This document shows, piece after piece, positions 1-7,574 of a DNA stretch of 38,035 nt (positions within the stretch are counted from its first letter, which is position 1; each line of letters begins with the position of its first letter). The notes beneath the pieces were generated by a model that did not search any database, was not told where the DNA came from, and saw nothing but the letters and a program-made list of their open reading frames with translations. This stretch comes from a virus: positions 1-38,035 of the IMG/VR virus record IMGVR_UViG_3300025301_000040; one strand, given 5' to 3'. The translations under genes were made by a program, and so were the position numbers.

Positions 1-2637
1 GGAGAGGAGGCTCCAGGTGCGCCTACAGGTCGTAGGGCCGCTGGGCGCGGTCGTGAACGAGGAAGAGAAGCTGCAAGGGCTAGAAGGGGCACTTATGGTG
101 CTCAGCAAGCACAGGAAGCTCAGGATGTTGCGGAGCAAGCGGCTCGTAAGAAGGCTGCGATAAAGGCGAGTGCTGCGAAAAACGCCGTCGATAGAGTCAA
201 CCTCGATAAGTTTGATGAAGAGACCAGGGGTGTACTCAAAGAACTGTTACGTACTGATGCGGTGATAGATGCGATTCAGGTAGCGCAACGGGGTCGAATA
301 TCTGTGGCCGAGACCCAGAAGATGGCTAGAGATATAGCTGAAAAAGAATTAGGTCTAAAGATAAGTAAGGACTGGAAGCCAGGAAAGCCGTATAACGCCG
401 AAGAACTGACTGCCATCAGAATGCTTCTTGCTGGGTCGGCGCACAAGATGGCGACCATGGCTAGGAGTATGGCCGAGGCTGGCACTAGAAAAACTACTCC
501 AGAACAAACTGCAGATGCACTTCTTGGAATAATGCAGATAAAGCACAGCATGAAGGTATTTGCAGGCGGCTCTACTGAGAGTGGGCGTGCCTTACGCTCA
601 CTGCGGGAGGAGATACAGAATATCGGTAAAGGTCTTACGGATGACCAGTTGTGGAATCTCGCCGTTCGATTTGGCTTCAAGAAGAAGAAGAGCTTCGATG
701 AGATTCTTGCTATTTTTGCCCAGCATGGAGATGCCAGTGACCCAACCGCGATTTACCGCCTCATGCGCGATTTTGATAAGCCAACCTTTGGTGACTATAT
801 CGCCGCTTTCTTTATAAATGGCATTCTGTCGTCACCTAAAACTCAGATTATCAACTTGATGGGTAACCTCTCCGCGTTTGCTGCGCGCATTCCTGAGCAG
901 ACAGTGGCCATTGGAATAGAGAAGGTTGCAGCTACAGTCATGCGCCGTGAGGCGACACGTTACTGGGATGAGGTTCCTGCTGCACAAGTAGGCGCACTGT
1001 ATGGCCTGCGTGCGGGTATCCCTGCCGCATTCAAGATACTGAAGTTTGGTGTCCCTTCAATCTCGGCATCCAAGCTTGAGTATCGTCTGAACACCTTCCC
1101 TGTCTATGCGGAGAATAAGGCCAAACGATATGCGGCTCGTGCCATGAGCCTCCCAACGCAGATGCTAGAAACAATAGATACCTTCAACTTTACCCTCGCG
1201 CTAAATTCAAAGCTTGCAGAGCTTGCGACGAATAGAGCACGCCGAGCAGGACTGAAGGGCGATGCTGTACGGAAGCGCGTTGCTGCAATCTTAGAGAACC
1301 CAGGTGACGAACCAGATTTGATGAAAGAGGCAACGGAAGCTGCTAACTACCTACTCTTTCGAAATGAAGATGCGTTCTCTAACAAAATCATCGCAGTAAG
1401 AGAACACGGGACTTTGCTGGGTCTCCCCTTCGGTAGGATTCTTGTGCCATTCGTAAGGACTCCTACCAACCTACTGAAGTTTGGTATAGCGCGTTCGCCA
1501 GTGGGTCTTCTCAAGTTTCTGCCACCAGACAAGTGGAAAAAACTTGCGGCTGGTGAGCCCGGTGTTGCCGATGAGCTTGCACGAACAGTCCTTGGCTCCA
1601 TGGCGGCTACGGGCATCTACTTTGCATTCATCGACAGAAAGATTACTACTGCTGCGCCAACTGACCCAGGTGAGCGCGACCGCTTCTATCGTGAAGGAAA
1701 GATTCCTTTTGCAATCAAAATGGGAAGTACCTGGATTCAGTACCAACGCCTTGAACCGTTCAACCAAGTGTTCTCACAGATTGGAGCAGTCGCTAACTTT
1801 ATGGAAAGAGGCGAGGACGAGTCTGCTGCAGAGGCAGCAGGGCTAGCCATCATGAGCATGGCAGAGAACCTGACAAGCCAGACGTTCATGAATGGTGTTT
1901 CGGATTTGCTAGAGGTACTCAATTCAGGTGATGAGACGTACAAGATGGTGCGGTGGCTCCGCAAAATGGCAGGCTCTATGGTTCCCTATAGTTCTCTCCT
2001 GCGTACAACGGCGCAGGCGCTTGACCCCACATTTAGAACGATAGACCACTCATTCTGGCAGGCATGGCAGTATGGATTGCCTGGGATGACTGATGAGCTT
2101 GAGCCCCAGCTAAATGCGTTTGGTGAAGAATCGGTAAGACCTGGGTCATGGTGGCTGCCTATCCAGTATTCTCCTGATGCGATATCAACTATTGACGTTG
2201 AACTTGAAAATACTGGCGTAGAGGTAGGAAGGGTGTCCAGAAAACTGGGCGACATTGAACTTAGTCCTGCATGGCGTACCGAATACCAGCGTCTGTCAGG
2301 TTGTGGCATCACCGAGGCACTTGGTTCCACTATTGCTCATCCTATGTATCAGCGCCAGGATACAGAAACGAGGACGGTAATCCTTGAGGGGGTTATTCGT
2401 CGCGCTCGTGATGTGGCCCGTGCAGTGCTGAAAATGAGGATGGCACAAGAAGGTGATATTGCCCCATCAAGCGTTGACCCTCCTTGCGAGACGGCTGGCA
2501 AGACAACTGAGCCTCCTGTTGCACTACCACCAGCAACAACAGGTGTACCGACAGAGGCACCAACAGGTGTACCGACAGGGACAAAAACTCCGACAAGAAC
2601 GGGAAGTGACCTGATGAATCTCCAGCAAGCTCGTTGA
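1..2637 (+). CDS. Large polyvalent/internal virion protein, C-terminal part (5' end cut by window edge)
   Basis: The frame is open from base 1, so the gene starts upstream; an internal GTG at 262 is not the true start. The visible 878 aa begin with a Gly/Ala/Arg/Glu-rich stretch, then a mostly helical body. Near bases 808-866 is a motif (FINGILSSPKTQIINLMGN) that resembles the 'N-G-L-L-S-x-P-x-T-x-x-x-N' signature of phage large polyvalent or internal (ejection) proteins. The last 60 residues are Pro/Thr-rich with a doubled TGVPT unit from a 24-nt repeat (2539-2578). It most likely continues the gene at 36581-38035. The position between portal and scaffold fits a packaged protein ejected with the DNA. 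The role is inferred; I see no definite lysozyme or protease motif. Confidence 0.75.
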   Translation, partial: GEEAPGAPTGRRAAGRGRERGREAARARRGTYGAQQAQEAQDVAEQAARKKAAIKASAAKNAVDRVNLDKFDEETRGVLKELLRTDAVIDAIQVAQRGRISVAETQKMARDIAEKELGLKISKDWKPGKPYNAEELTAIRMLLAGSAHKMATMARSMAEAGTRKTTPEQTADALLGIMQIKHSMKVFAGGSTESGRALRSLREEIQNIGKGLTDDQLWNLAVRFGFKKKKSFDEILAIFAQHGDASDPTAIYRLMRDFDKPTFGDYIAAFFINGILSSPKTQIINLMGNLSAFAARIPEQTVAIGIEKVAATVMRREATRYWDEVPAAQVGALYGLRAGIPAAFKILKFGVPSISASKLEYRLNTFPVYAENKAKRYAARAMSLPTQMLETIDTFNFTLALNSKLAELATNRARRAGLKGDAVRKRVAAILENPGDEPDLMKEATEAANYLLFRNEDAFSNKIIAVREHGTLLGLPFGRILVPFVRTPTNLLKFGIARSPVGLLKFLPPDKWKKLAAGEPGVADELARTVLGSMAATGIYFAFIDRKITTAAPTDPGERDRFYREGKIPFAIKMGSTWIQYQRLEPFNQVFSQIGAVANFMERGEDESAAEAAGLAIMSMAENLTSQTFMNGVSDLLEVLNSGDETYKMVRWLRKMAGSMVPYSSLLRTTAQALDPTFRTIDHSFWQAWQYGLPGMTDELEPQLNAFGEESVRPGSWWLPIQYSPDAISTIDVELENTGVEVGRVSRKLGDIELSPAWRTEYQRLSGCGITEALGSTIAHPMYQRQDTETRTVILEGVIRRARDVARAVLKMRMAQEGDIAPSSVDPPCETAGKTTEPPVALPPATTGVPTEAPTGVPTGTKTPTRTGSDLMNLQQAR
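2539..2578 (+). repeat. 24-nt tandem repeat coding a Pro/Thr tail
   Basis: The 16-nt unit ACAGGTGTACCGACAG occurs at 2539-2554 and 2563-2578, period 24 nt. It encodes a doubled T-G-V-P-T segment in the flexible C-terminal tail of the polyvalent protein. Confidence 0.7.
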
Positions 2638-2678
2638 CAGTAACTACGTAGCAGCTTAGTCTTTGCACAGGCAGCAAC

Positions 2679-2694
2679 CCTGTACTTATACAGG
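2679..2694 (+). other. Short hairpin upstream of scaffold gene
   Basis: CCTGTA-CTTA-TACAGG is a perfect 6-bp stem with a 4-nt loop in the 78-nt gap before the scaffold gene, just ahead of its ribosome site (AAGGAG, 2703-2708). It could be a processing or translational control element. No T-tract follows, so it is not a clear terminator. Confidence 0.35.
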
Positions 2695-2715
2695 TGGACT
2701 ACCAAGGAGTCTGGA

Positions 2716-3447
2716 ATGGCTGATGACGATTTCCCGGTTACTTTGGAAGCGAGTCCTGCAGAAGAAGCGACACAAGCGTCGCCTGCGGAACAAACTACGG
2801 AAGATGTTGGCGGTCGTGACCAGAAGATTGACGAACTTACTAAGCAAGTCAATGACCTGAAGTCACAGCGTGGTGGACAAGTCAGTGCTCAGCGGCGTCA
2901 GGATGAGATTCTTTCTGCGCTGGATACGCTCCGATTGGAGCATGGCACTGAGATTGGAAGCCTTAGGCGAACAGTGGCCACACTCTTGGATAACTACACC
3001 AAGAACGGTGACCCTGCCGACCTAGCAGAAGCAGTCAGCACTATCCAAAGTGAAACTGAGAATGAAGCGTCAGAACAGCGGTTCGATGCAAGTTACCGAA
3101 AAGCGTCTGCGTTGATGAAACAGTCACTCGCTGGAACAGGGCTTGACCCTGCTGGCGAGGAGTTAGCAGAAGTGCGTGCTATGTGGCAGCAAGGTAGGAC
3201 AGCGAAAGACTCTGTTTCGTTGTTCGAGGCTGCAGCTATGGCAAACACCGTTGCCCTACAGGCTTTCAGAACACAGGCTACTGGCCAAACTTCATCGAAG
3301 AATCCCGACCTGGACATGGCTATCCCACGCAATGGCAGTGGGGCCGAAGTCTCAGACCAGGAACTCTATAACCGCTACGGTCGCGGTGAAGTAAACAGAA
3401 CAAAGGTAGTTATAGACGCTGCTAAGCGTCTTGGCTTGCCCATCTAG
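2716..3447 (+). CDS. Putative capsid scaffolding protein
   Basis: A 243-aa protein directly ahead of the major capsid gene (14-nt gap), the usual place for a scaffold. The first 40 residues are acidic and Ala/Glu/Thr-rich. Residues about 35-110 are heptad-like and predicted coiled coil (DELTKQVNDLKSQ, then a second Leu-rich helix). The C-terminal 40 residues are basic (ending AAKRLGLPI), as expected for a tail that contacts coat protein. AAGGAG lies 7 nt before the ATG. Scaffolds are poorly conserved, so the call rests on position, coiled coil and charge pattern rather than homology. I see no protease motif fused to it. Confidence 0.7.
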   Translation: MADDDFPVTLEASPAEEATQASPAEQTTEDVGGRDQKIDELTKQVNDLKSQRGGQVSAQRRQDEILSALDTLRLEHGTEIGSLRRTVATLLDNYTKNGDPADLAEAVSTIQSETENEASEQRFDASYRKASALMKQSLAGTGLDPAGEELAEVRAMWQQGRTAKDSVSLFEAAAMANTVALQAFRTQATGQTSSKNPDLDMAIPRNGSGAEVSDQELYNRYGRGEVNRTKVVIDAAKRLGLPI

Positions 3448-3461
3448 AAAGGAGTCCAGCT

Positions 3462-4334
3462 ATGGCTACTGGTGACAACACCACTCTAGTTCTGGCTGAT
3501 TCACTGGATACGGTTTCGGCTTCTGGCCGTTCCCGTCGAGAGTACGAAGGCGTCGTTGCCCAGTTGGTCGATAACGTCACGCTTGACGCCAACACGGGTA
3601 CGTCGTGGAAGGAACTGCTCTACGAGCAGTTGAACGCGATTTCCATTGATGAGACGACTCTCAATGAGAACTTCCAGCGGTACGATGACTCGGCAATCAC
3701 CATCACCCCACAGATGGTTCAGATTACGACCTTCATTACGGATAAGGCACAGCGCAATCTCTCGCGTGTCGGTCTTGCCCAGATGGGGTCACTCGCTGGT
3801 AACGCGATGATGCGGAAGAAGGACGATGATGGCATCACTGCCCTCGACACGTCCTCGAATACGATGGGCACGACGGGTACGCCCATCTCTGTTGGTGACA
3901 TAGCTGCGGCACGATACCGCATCACGTCCAACACGACAGAGCGTGGTGGTGTCACAGGTATCTCCTGTGTTGCACATGGCTTTGTTATCAAGGACATGTT
4001 CGATGAGTTGACCGCTGGTGTTGGGACATACCCGATTCCTGAGGGCAGCACAGCAACGGTGTTCACGGGTGGCTTCAACCTGCCTATCGCAGGAGTTGGA
4101 GTCTTCGAGGATGGCAACATCCCGATTGTTAGCTCGGACGCAAAGTCCTATGTGTTCGCCAAGGAAGCATGGGTTCTCGTAAGTGGTGCGACCATCAAGA
4201 CCGAGATGGAGCGGATGCCCCGTCGTGGTGGTGGTGGAAACGCCGTGACCATGACCGACGAGTTTGCCTACGGGCAGCGCTCGGCTGGTAACTGGTCGTT
4301 TGAAATCCTCGCTGACGCAACGACTCCATCGTAG
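3462..4334 (+). CDS. Putative major capsid protein
   Basis: A 290-aa protein with a strong ribosome site (AAAGGAG) and very regular codon use. Its N-terminal half has the texture of HK97-fold coats: a charged N-terminal arm (about 20-60), then 'ITITPQMVQITTFITDKAQRNLSRVGLAQMG' split over residues 78-108, resembling the E-loop and spine-helix region of P22/N4-type coats. The rest is beta-rich (about 155-285) and ends without a protease-processed propeptide. Its place after scaffold, and a hairpin-bounded downstream gene, support the call. It is short for a coat, so a smaller capsid or a neighbouring decoration protein would be consistent. The precise family cannot be assigned by eye. Confidence 0.7.
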   Translation: MATGDNTTLVLADSLDTVSASGRSRREYEGVVAQLVDNVTLDANTGTSWKELLYEQLNAISIDETTLNENFQRYDDSAITITPQMVQITTFITDKAQRNLSRVGLAQMGSLAGNAMMRKKDDDGITALDTSSNTMGTTGTPISVGDIAAARYRITSNTTERGGVTGISCVAHGFVIKDMFDELTAGVGTYPIPEGSTATVFTGGFNLPIAGVGVFEDGNIPIVSSDAKSYVFAKEAWVLVSGATIKTEMERMPRRGGGGNAVTMTDEFAYGQRSAGNWSFEILADATTPS

Positions 4335-4353
4335 TCGTAGCTAGTTAGAACAG

Positions 4354-4379
4354 CGCTCGCGCTTACCTGGGTGCGAGTG
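4354..4379 (+). terminator. Hairpin between capsid and lectin-like genes
   Basis: CGCTCGC (4354-4360) pairs with GCGAGTG (4373-4379) through seven pairs including one G-U. No U-tract follows, so it is more likely an RNA processing or partial attenuation site after the capsid gene than a full terminator. Confidence 0.3.
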
Positions 4380-4402
4380 ACTACCCCACAAAGGAGAAAG
4401 AA

Positions 4403-5170
4403 ATGGCTGAATCAGGCGTTGGTAAGATTCGTATCTTCGATGACTTCGTTGGGTTCGAGGTTCCAGAAGGTAGTACGGCTGCACCCGCAACTGTTCCCTT
4501 CTTCACACCTGGTGGTCTACGAGTAGTTGGTCAAGGACTGGCTGAGACTGACTCTGGCATCAACGGTCTTGACGCAGATGGCCTCAATGGTGTCGTGCAG
4601 CTTCAGACAACCGATGAGGCAGACCATTCCGTAGGCTTCACTACGAGCAAATGCTTCGACATGGCGCTGAACGGTGGCATCATGATTGAAGCGCGTGTTC
4701 GATTCGATGACCTTGATACTAAGCGCGCCTACTTCGGGCTGACCGATGTAGTTACCGATGGCGTTGGTGTCATCAAGGGTGAGCAGATGTTTGGTACGGG
4801 CACGACCCTTACCCTCACGGCATCTGACCTCTGTGGGTTCTTCATTGGTTCTGAACTTACCGATGATGAGGACTGGCATGGTGTCTACAACGGTGGGACT
4901 ACCACAGGCGCAACGACCTCAACGGATGTTGACCTGAATGATGATGCCGTTGCTGGTGAGTTCCAGGTTCTGAAGCTCACGGTCAGTAACGATGGCACGG
5001 CACGCTGGTATATAGATGGAGTTCTGCTGCAGACGGTAACAGGTGCGGTTTCAACGACTACCGACCTTGCTGTACTGCTCATGATTGACGCCGTGGATAC
5101 AACCGCTGGTGGCGTGGTCATGGATGTGGACTACATTCTCATCGAGGCCAACCGTGACTGGACAGTCTAG
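4403..5170 (+). CDS. Jelly-roll (LamG/concanavalin-like) structural protein
   Basis: A 255-aa, almost all-beta protein. Residues about 88-115 (ALNGGIMIEARVRFDDL then KRAYFGLTDV) and about 190-225 (EFQVLKLTVSNDGTARWYIDG) have the alternating pattern of concanavalin-A-like/LamG domains, where the 'W-Y-I-D-G-x-x' strand is typical. Strong AAAGGAG site. Lying directly behind the capsid gene it could decorate the head or bind surface sugars. No signal peptide or catalytic residues are evident. The fold is inferred from strand patterns, and the role is a guess from position. Confidence 0.6.
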   Translation: MAESGVGKIRIFDDFVGFEVPEGSTAAPATVPFFTPGGLRVVGQGLAETDSGINGLDADGLNGVVQLQTTDEADHSVGFTTSKCFDMALNGGIMIEARVRFDDLDTKRAYFGLTDVVTDGVGVIKGEQMFGTGTTLTLTASDLCGFFIGSELTDDEDWHGVYNGGTTTGATTSTDVDLNDDAVAGEFQVLKLTVSNDGTARWYIDGVLLQTVTGAVSTTTDLAVLLMIDAVDTTAGGVVMDVDYILIEANRDWTV

Positions 5171-5182
5171 TAAGTGACTCAA

Positions 5183-5216
5183 TTCCCCTCTCTTCCCTTT
5201 AGGGAAGAGAGGGGAA
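5183..5216 (+). terminator. Strong 15-bp hairpin after the capsid cluster
   Basis: Perfect 15-bp stem (TTCCCCTCTCTTCCC / its complement) with a TTTA loop, starting 12 nt after the stop of the lectin-like gene. Only a weak T-run (GGTTTGG) follows, so termination may be partial. The usual purpose of such a site is to keep capsid mRNA more abundant than downstream messages. The AAGG at the 3' end of the stem also serves as the ribosome site of the next gene, so folding would hide it. Confidence 0.65.
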
Positions 5217-5228
5217 GGTTTGGTAGAT

Positions 5229-5693
5229 ATGGCTGGAGTAACTAACGTCGGTAAGTTACCTGTAGGCGAGCAAATTGACACGTTCTACGTGCCGGTCAGT
5301 GACGTGATGTCTGACGAACCTGCAACTTACTTACGTGAGTACAACACCCCCATGTACGACGGGATGTCAAGAGGACGATTCCAAGAGGTTCACGTCCTGC
5401 GTGACACCTACGTTGGTACGTGGTTCTACTACCTTGGGCCATCTCTACTTTTCACAGCGGAGGAGTTCCAGATTGTGGGAGGGTCTGTTCGAGACCATCG
5501 TCAGGATATTGAGACCGTTGCCTCAATCAGGGACTACGCTGACTGGATGCGCGATAGGAATGGTTTTCCGAAAGAGGTTGACCCGGCTGCAAGAACAGTC
5601 ACTCAGGAGAACTTCTTGATTGGGTTGGAGAATACCGAGAAAGCGCAACTGCACCAGAGTGTGCATGGACGCTATATAAAGGTGGACAGATGA
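5229..5693 (+). CDS. Hypothetical virion protein, possible head-tail connector
   Basis: A 154-aa protein I do not recognise. ATG at 5229 is preferred over a TTG at 5220 because AAGG (5215-5218) is 10 nt before it. Mixed alpha/beta and rich in aromatic residues (GTWFYYLGPSLLF at about 60-72), with no membrane segment or Cys motif. It lies between capsid and tail genes, where adaptor and connector proteins usually sit. Its stop overlaps the next ATG (ATGA). Because its ribosome site is inside the preceding hairpin, translation may be low. Confidence 0.6.
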   Translation: MAGVTNVGKLPVGEQIDTFYVPVSDVMSDEPATYLREYNTPMYDGMSRGRFQEVHVLRDTYVGTWFYYLGPSLLFTAEEFQIVGGSVRDHRQDIETVASIRDYADWMRDRNGFPKEVDPAARTVTQENFLIGLENTEKAQLHQSVHGRYIKVDR

Positions 5694-6478
5694 CGACAAA
5701 CATCCAGCAGCAGGCACAGGCCATCTCAGACCAAGTAGAGGCAACTACGCTTACGTCAAACGTAAGCCCTGGGATGCAGGTTGGCGAGTCACTTTCCAGT
5801 AATGACAGCGAGATTTCTGGAGAAGTAACAGATATCCGCTACAGAAATCTCGTGTCTATGTGGGCAAGGGAGACAGGGATTCATTCCTATGCCCTACCCT
5901 ATATGGTGGGTGACCTTGCGAAACAGCGCATCAAGACCGGCCCGCTTACGGGGCAGTCGGTATTTGTGTTCAGGTACGAAGATGTACCGCTGTCCATTCG
6001 TGAGCGTCCCGAAGGAACAAAGTTGCCTTGCTACCTAAACTCCAATCACCCATTGGCAGCAAAGTGGCACGCGATGGGATTTGTAGCTTGTATCAAACAG
6101 AACATTCCCTCCCAGGCTGCACTAGAGTCACACATGGCTCACTCGCACAAGCGTGCTTGGGAGACTATCCAGAAGGATGAGGAAGACCGGGTTCGTGAAG
6201 AAGACCGTGAGTTCTCTCGTACCAACACACTTGCCTTGCAGGCACTCGTCGAGCGCCTTACATCAGGCCAGCAACTTACCCCAGCAGAGACAGTAGGGTC
6301 AGTTGGACAGGAGGCAATTCGTCAGGTCGTTAGCGAAGCGCCAGACGAACCTACACCAGCAGCTTCCTACACGGTAACTTGTGAGACCTGCAGTCTTGAA
6401 GTTACTGGTAAGTCTAAGGCCGGTGCGTTAGCATCACTGCGTGCCCATGAGAAGCGGGGGCATCGCACAACCGAATAG
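5690..6478 (+). CDS. Virion-module protein with C2H2-like zinc fingers
   Basis: A 262-aa protein coupled to the previous gene by ATGA. The first 50 residues are Gln/Ser/Thr-rich. A central part contains a Cys/His cluster (CIKQNIP...LESHMAHSHKRAWE, about residues 124-148) resembling a degenerate finger. The C-terminus has a clear C-x2-C ... H-x4-H finger (CETC near 230, HEKRGH near 254). A charged helix (EEDRVREEDREF) lies between them. Many uncultivated phages have C2H2-like fingers on small structural or regulatory proteins, but their function is unknown. Its role here, DNA contact or assembly, cannot be decided. Confidence 0.6.
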   Translation: MTTNIQQQAQAISDQVEATTLTSNVSPGMQVGESLSSNDSEISGEVTDIRYRNLVSMWARETGIHSYALPYMVGDLAKQRIKTGPLTGQSVFVFRYEDVPLSIRERPEGTKLPCYLNSNHPLAAKWHAMGFVACIKQNIPSQAALESHMAHSHKRAWETIQKDEEDRVREEDREFSRTNTLALQALVERLTSGQQLTPAETVGSVGQEAIRQVVSEAPDEPTPAASYTVTCETCSLEVTGKSKAGALASLRAHEKRGHRTTE

Positions 6479-6550
6479 CCTAGCTGGGGCAAAACTGAGC
6501 CCCTCCTAGAGTGCCAAGCCGTAACCAACCGGCAAGCAGGAGGAATGACT

Positions 6551-7099
6551 ATGGCAGGCCCACGTAGCGCTAGTTTCAAGGGTGTTTGGATTGACAACGA
6601 GAATTCCCGTGTAGATGTCTACTACGGAAATGGTGGTGCGTCTGACCCTGTTCGCAGCATCACCTGTGATGGCACGAACGTCATCATTCCCGTCAACCTC
6701 ACTATTAGCTCAACCCTCACTGCAGGGGCTGATGGCGTTGGTTCTGACGGAGAACAACTGACCTCTGGTGGTGCGGGTGCTGCACTTGATTGGGCCGCCG
6801 CTGGTTCAGTACGTGCCTTCAAGAACATAGAACGTGAACGCACTGATGCCCAAGCGACCCTCAGGCAGCTTATTGCAACGCCTGTCTACGACTTCCACTA
6901 CAAGCAAAAGAGTGAGTCAGACGAGCGCCTTACGACTACTGGTGACATCGAGACAACCTACACGGGCATCATGGCTGATGACGCACCGTGGGCGATGCAT
7001 CACCATGGTCGCATCCTCAACCCCGTCAATACCTTCGGCTACACCCTTCTCGGACTGAAGGCGCTGGATGAGCGCATCGCAGCCCTTGAATCGAAGTAG
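6551..7099 (+). CDS. Tail-spike-type protein with S74 intramolecular-chaperone-like C-terminus
   Basis: A 182-aa protein. ATG at 6551 is chosen over 6545 because AGGAGG (6538-6543) is 7 nt before it. Residues 1-85 are beta- and Gly/Ala-rich like a fibre shaft end. Residues about 110-182 match the look of the S74 peptidase/endosialidase chaperone domain: YDFHYK, then TGIMADDAPWAM, NPVNTFGYT and a final helix (LKALDERIAALE). In that family the domain trimerises a fibre and may cut itself off. It is usually the end of a long fibre; here it sits on a short protein. Confidence 0.7.
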   Translation: MAGPRSASFKGVWIDNENSRVDVYYGNGGASDPVRSITCDGTNVIIPVNLTISSTLTAGADGVGSDGEQLTSGGAGAALDWAAAGSVRAFKNIERERTDAQATLRQLIATPVYDFHYKQKSESDERLTTTGDIETTYTGIMADDAPWAMHHHGRILNPVNTFGYTLLGLKALDERIAALESK

Positions 7100-7275
7100 T
7101 GCCTGAGGATATCTATGATGCTTATGGCCATCTCTATATGACGCACCAGTCATTACGTCAGGCATTCATGGAAACGCTCAGTGTGATGAAGCAGTTGGCA
7201 GACGGTAGCCTGAGTACCGATGACATCGAGTTCACGGAGAATGGGTTCTCACTTCGTGAGAAGGAGACTGACTAA
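7099..7275 (+). CDS. Small hypothetical protein, 58 aa
   Basis: GTG at 7099 overlaps the preceding stop (TAGTG), and the TAA stop overlaps the next ATG (TAATG), so the frame fills the gap exactly. Acidic, starting VPEDIYDAYGHLYMT, with one amphipathic helix (SLRQAFMETLSVMKQLA). A later ATG at 7138 has no ribosome site. Probably a small coupled virion or assembly protein. Not recognised. Confidence 0.6.
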   Translation: MPEDIYDAYGHLYMTHQSLRQAFMETLSVMKQLADGSLSTDDIEFTENGFSLREKETD

Positions 7276-7574
7276 TGGCTAATTCAATTGCAGGGTCGCT
7301 TATCTCTGGCTACCAAGCGGTAGCTAGCGCAGGCACAGCAGAAGCGTTAGCTGCTGATAATGGCAAACGCTATAAGACTTTTACTATCGTTGCGGAAACT
7401 GATAACTCAGGCCGCATTTTTGTTGGTGGCTCGGATGTCGATAGCTCAACGAATAGTGGGCTTGCTGCTGGTGCCGTACTAAGCCTTGTAAGCTCACATG
7501 GCTGGCTACTTAGCGAGATTTATATCGACGCTGCCCAAAATGGTGATGGCGTTGATTTCTACGGGGTGTACTAA
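7275..7574 (+). CDS. Small beta-rich virion protein
   Basis: A 99-aa protein with AAGGAG before the ATG, coupled to both neighbours by TAATG. It reads as a small beta-sandwich (FTIVAETDNSGRIFVGGSDV, then GAVLSLVSSHGW and IYIDAAQNGDGVDFYGVY). This pattern is common in short phage structural proteins that precede tail fibres. No catalytic motif. Function not known. Confidence 0.6.
   Translation: MANSIAGSLISGYQAVASAGTAEALAADNGKRYKTFTIVAETDNSGRIFVGGSDVDSSTNSGLAAGAVLSLVSSHGWLLSEIYIDAAQNGDGVDFYGVY

Noticed and set aside
2349-2852. 167-codon leftward frame over the end of the polyvalent gene
   Set aside because: Antisense to two well-supported genes, low-complexity Val/Ser/Gly translation of the tandem repeat.
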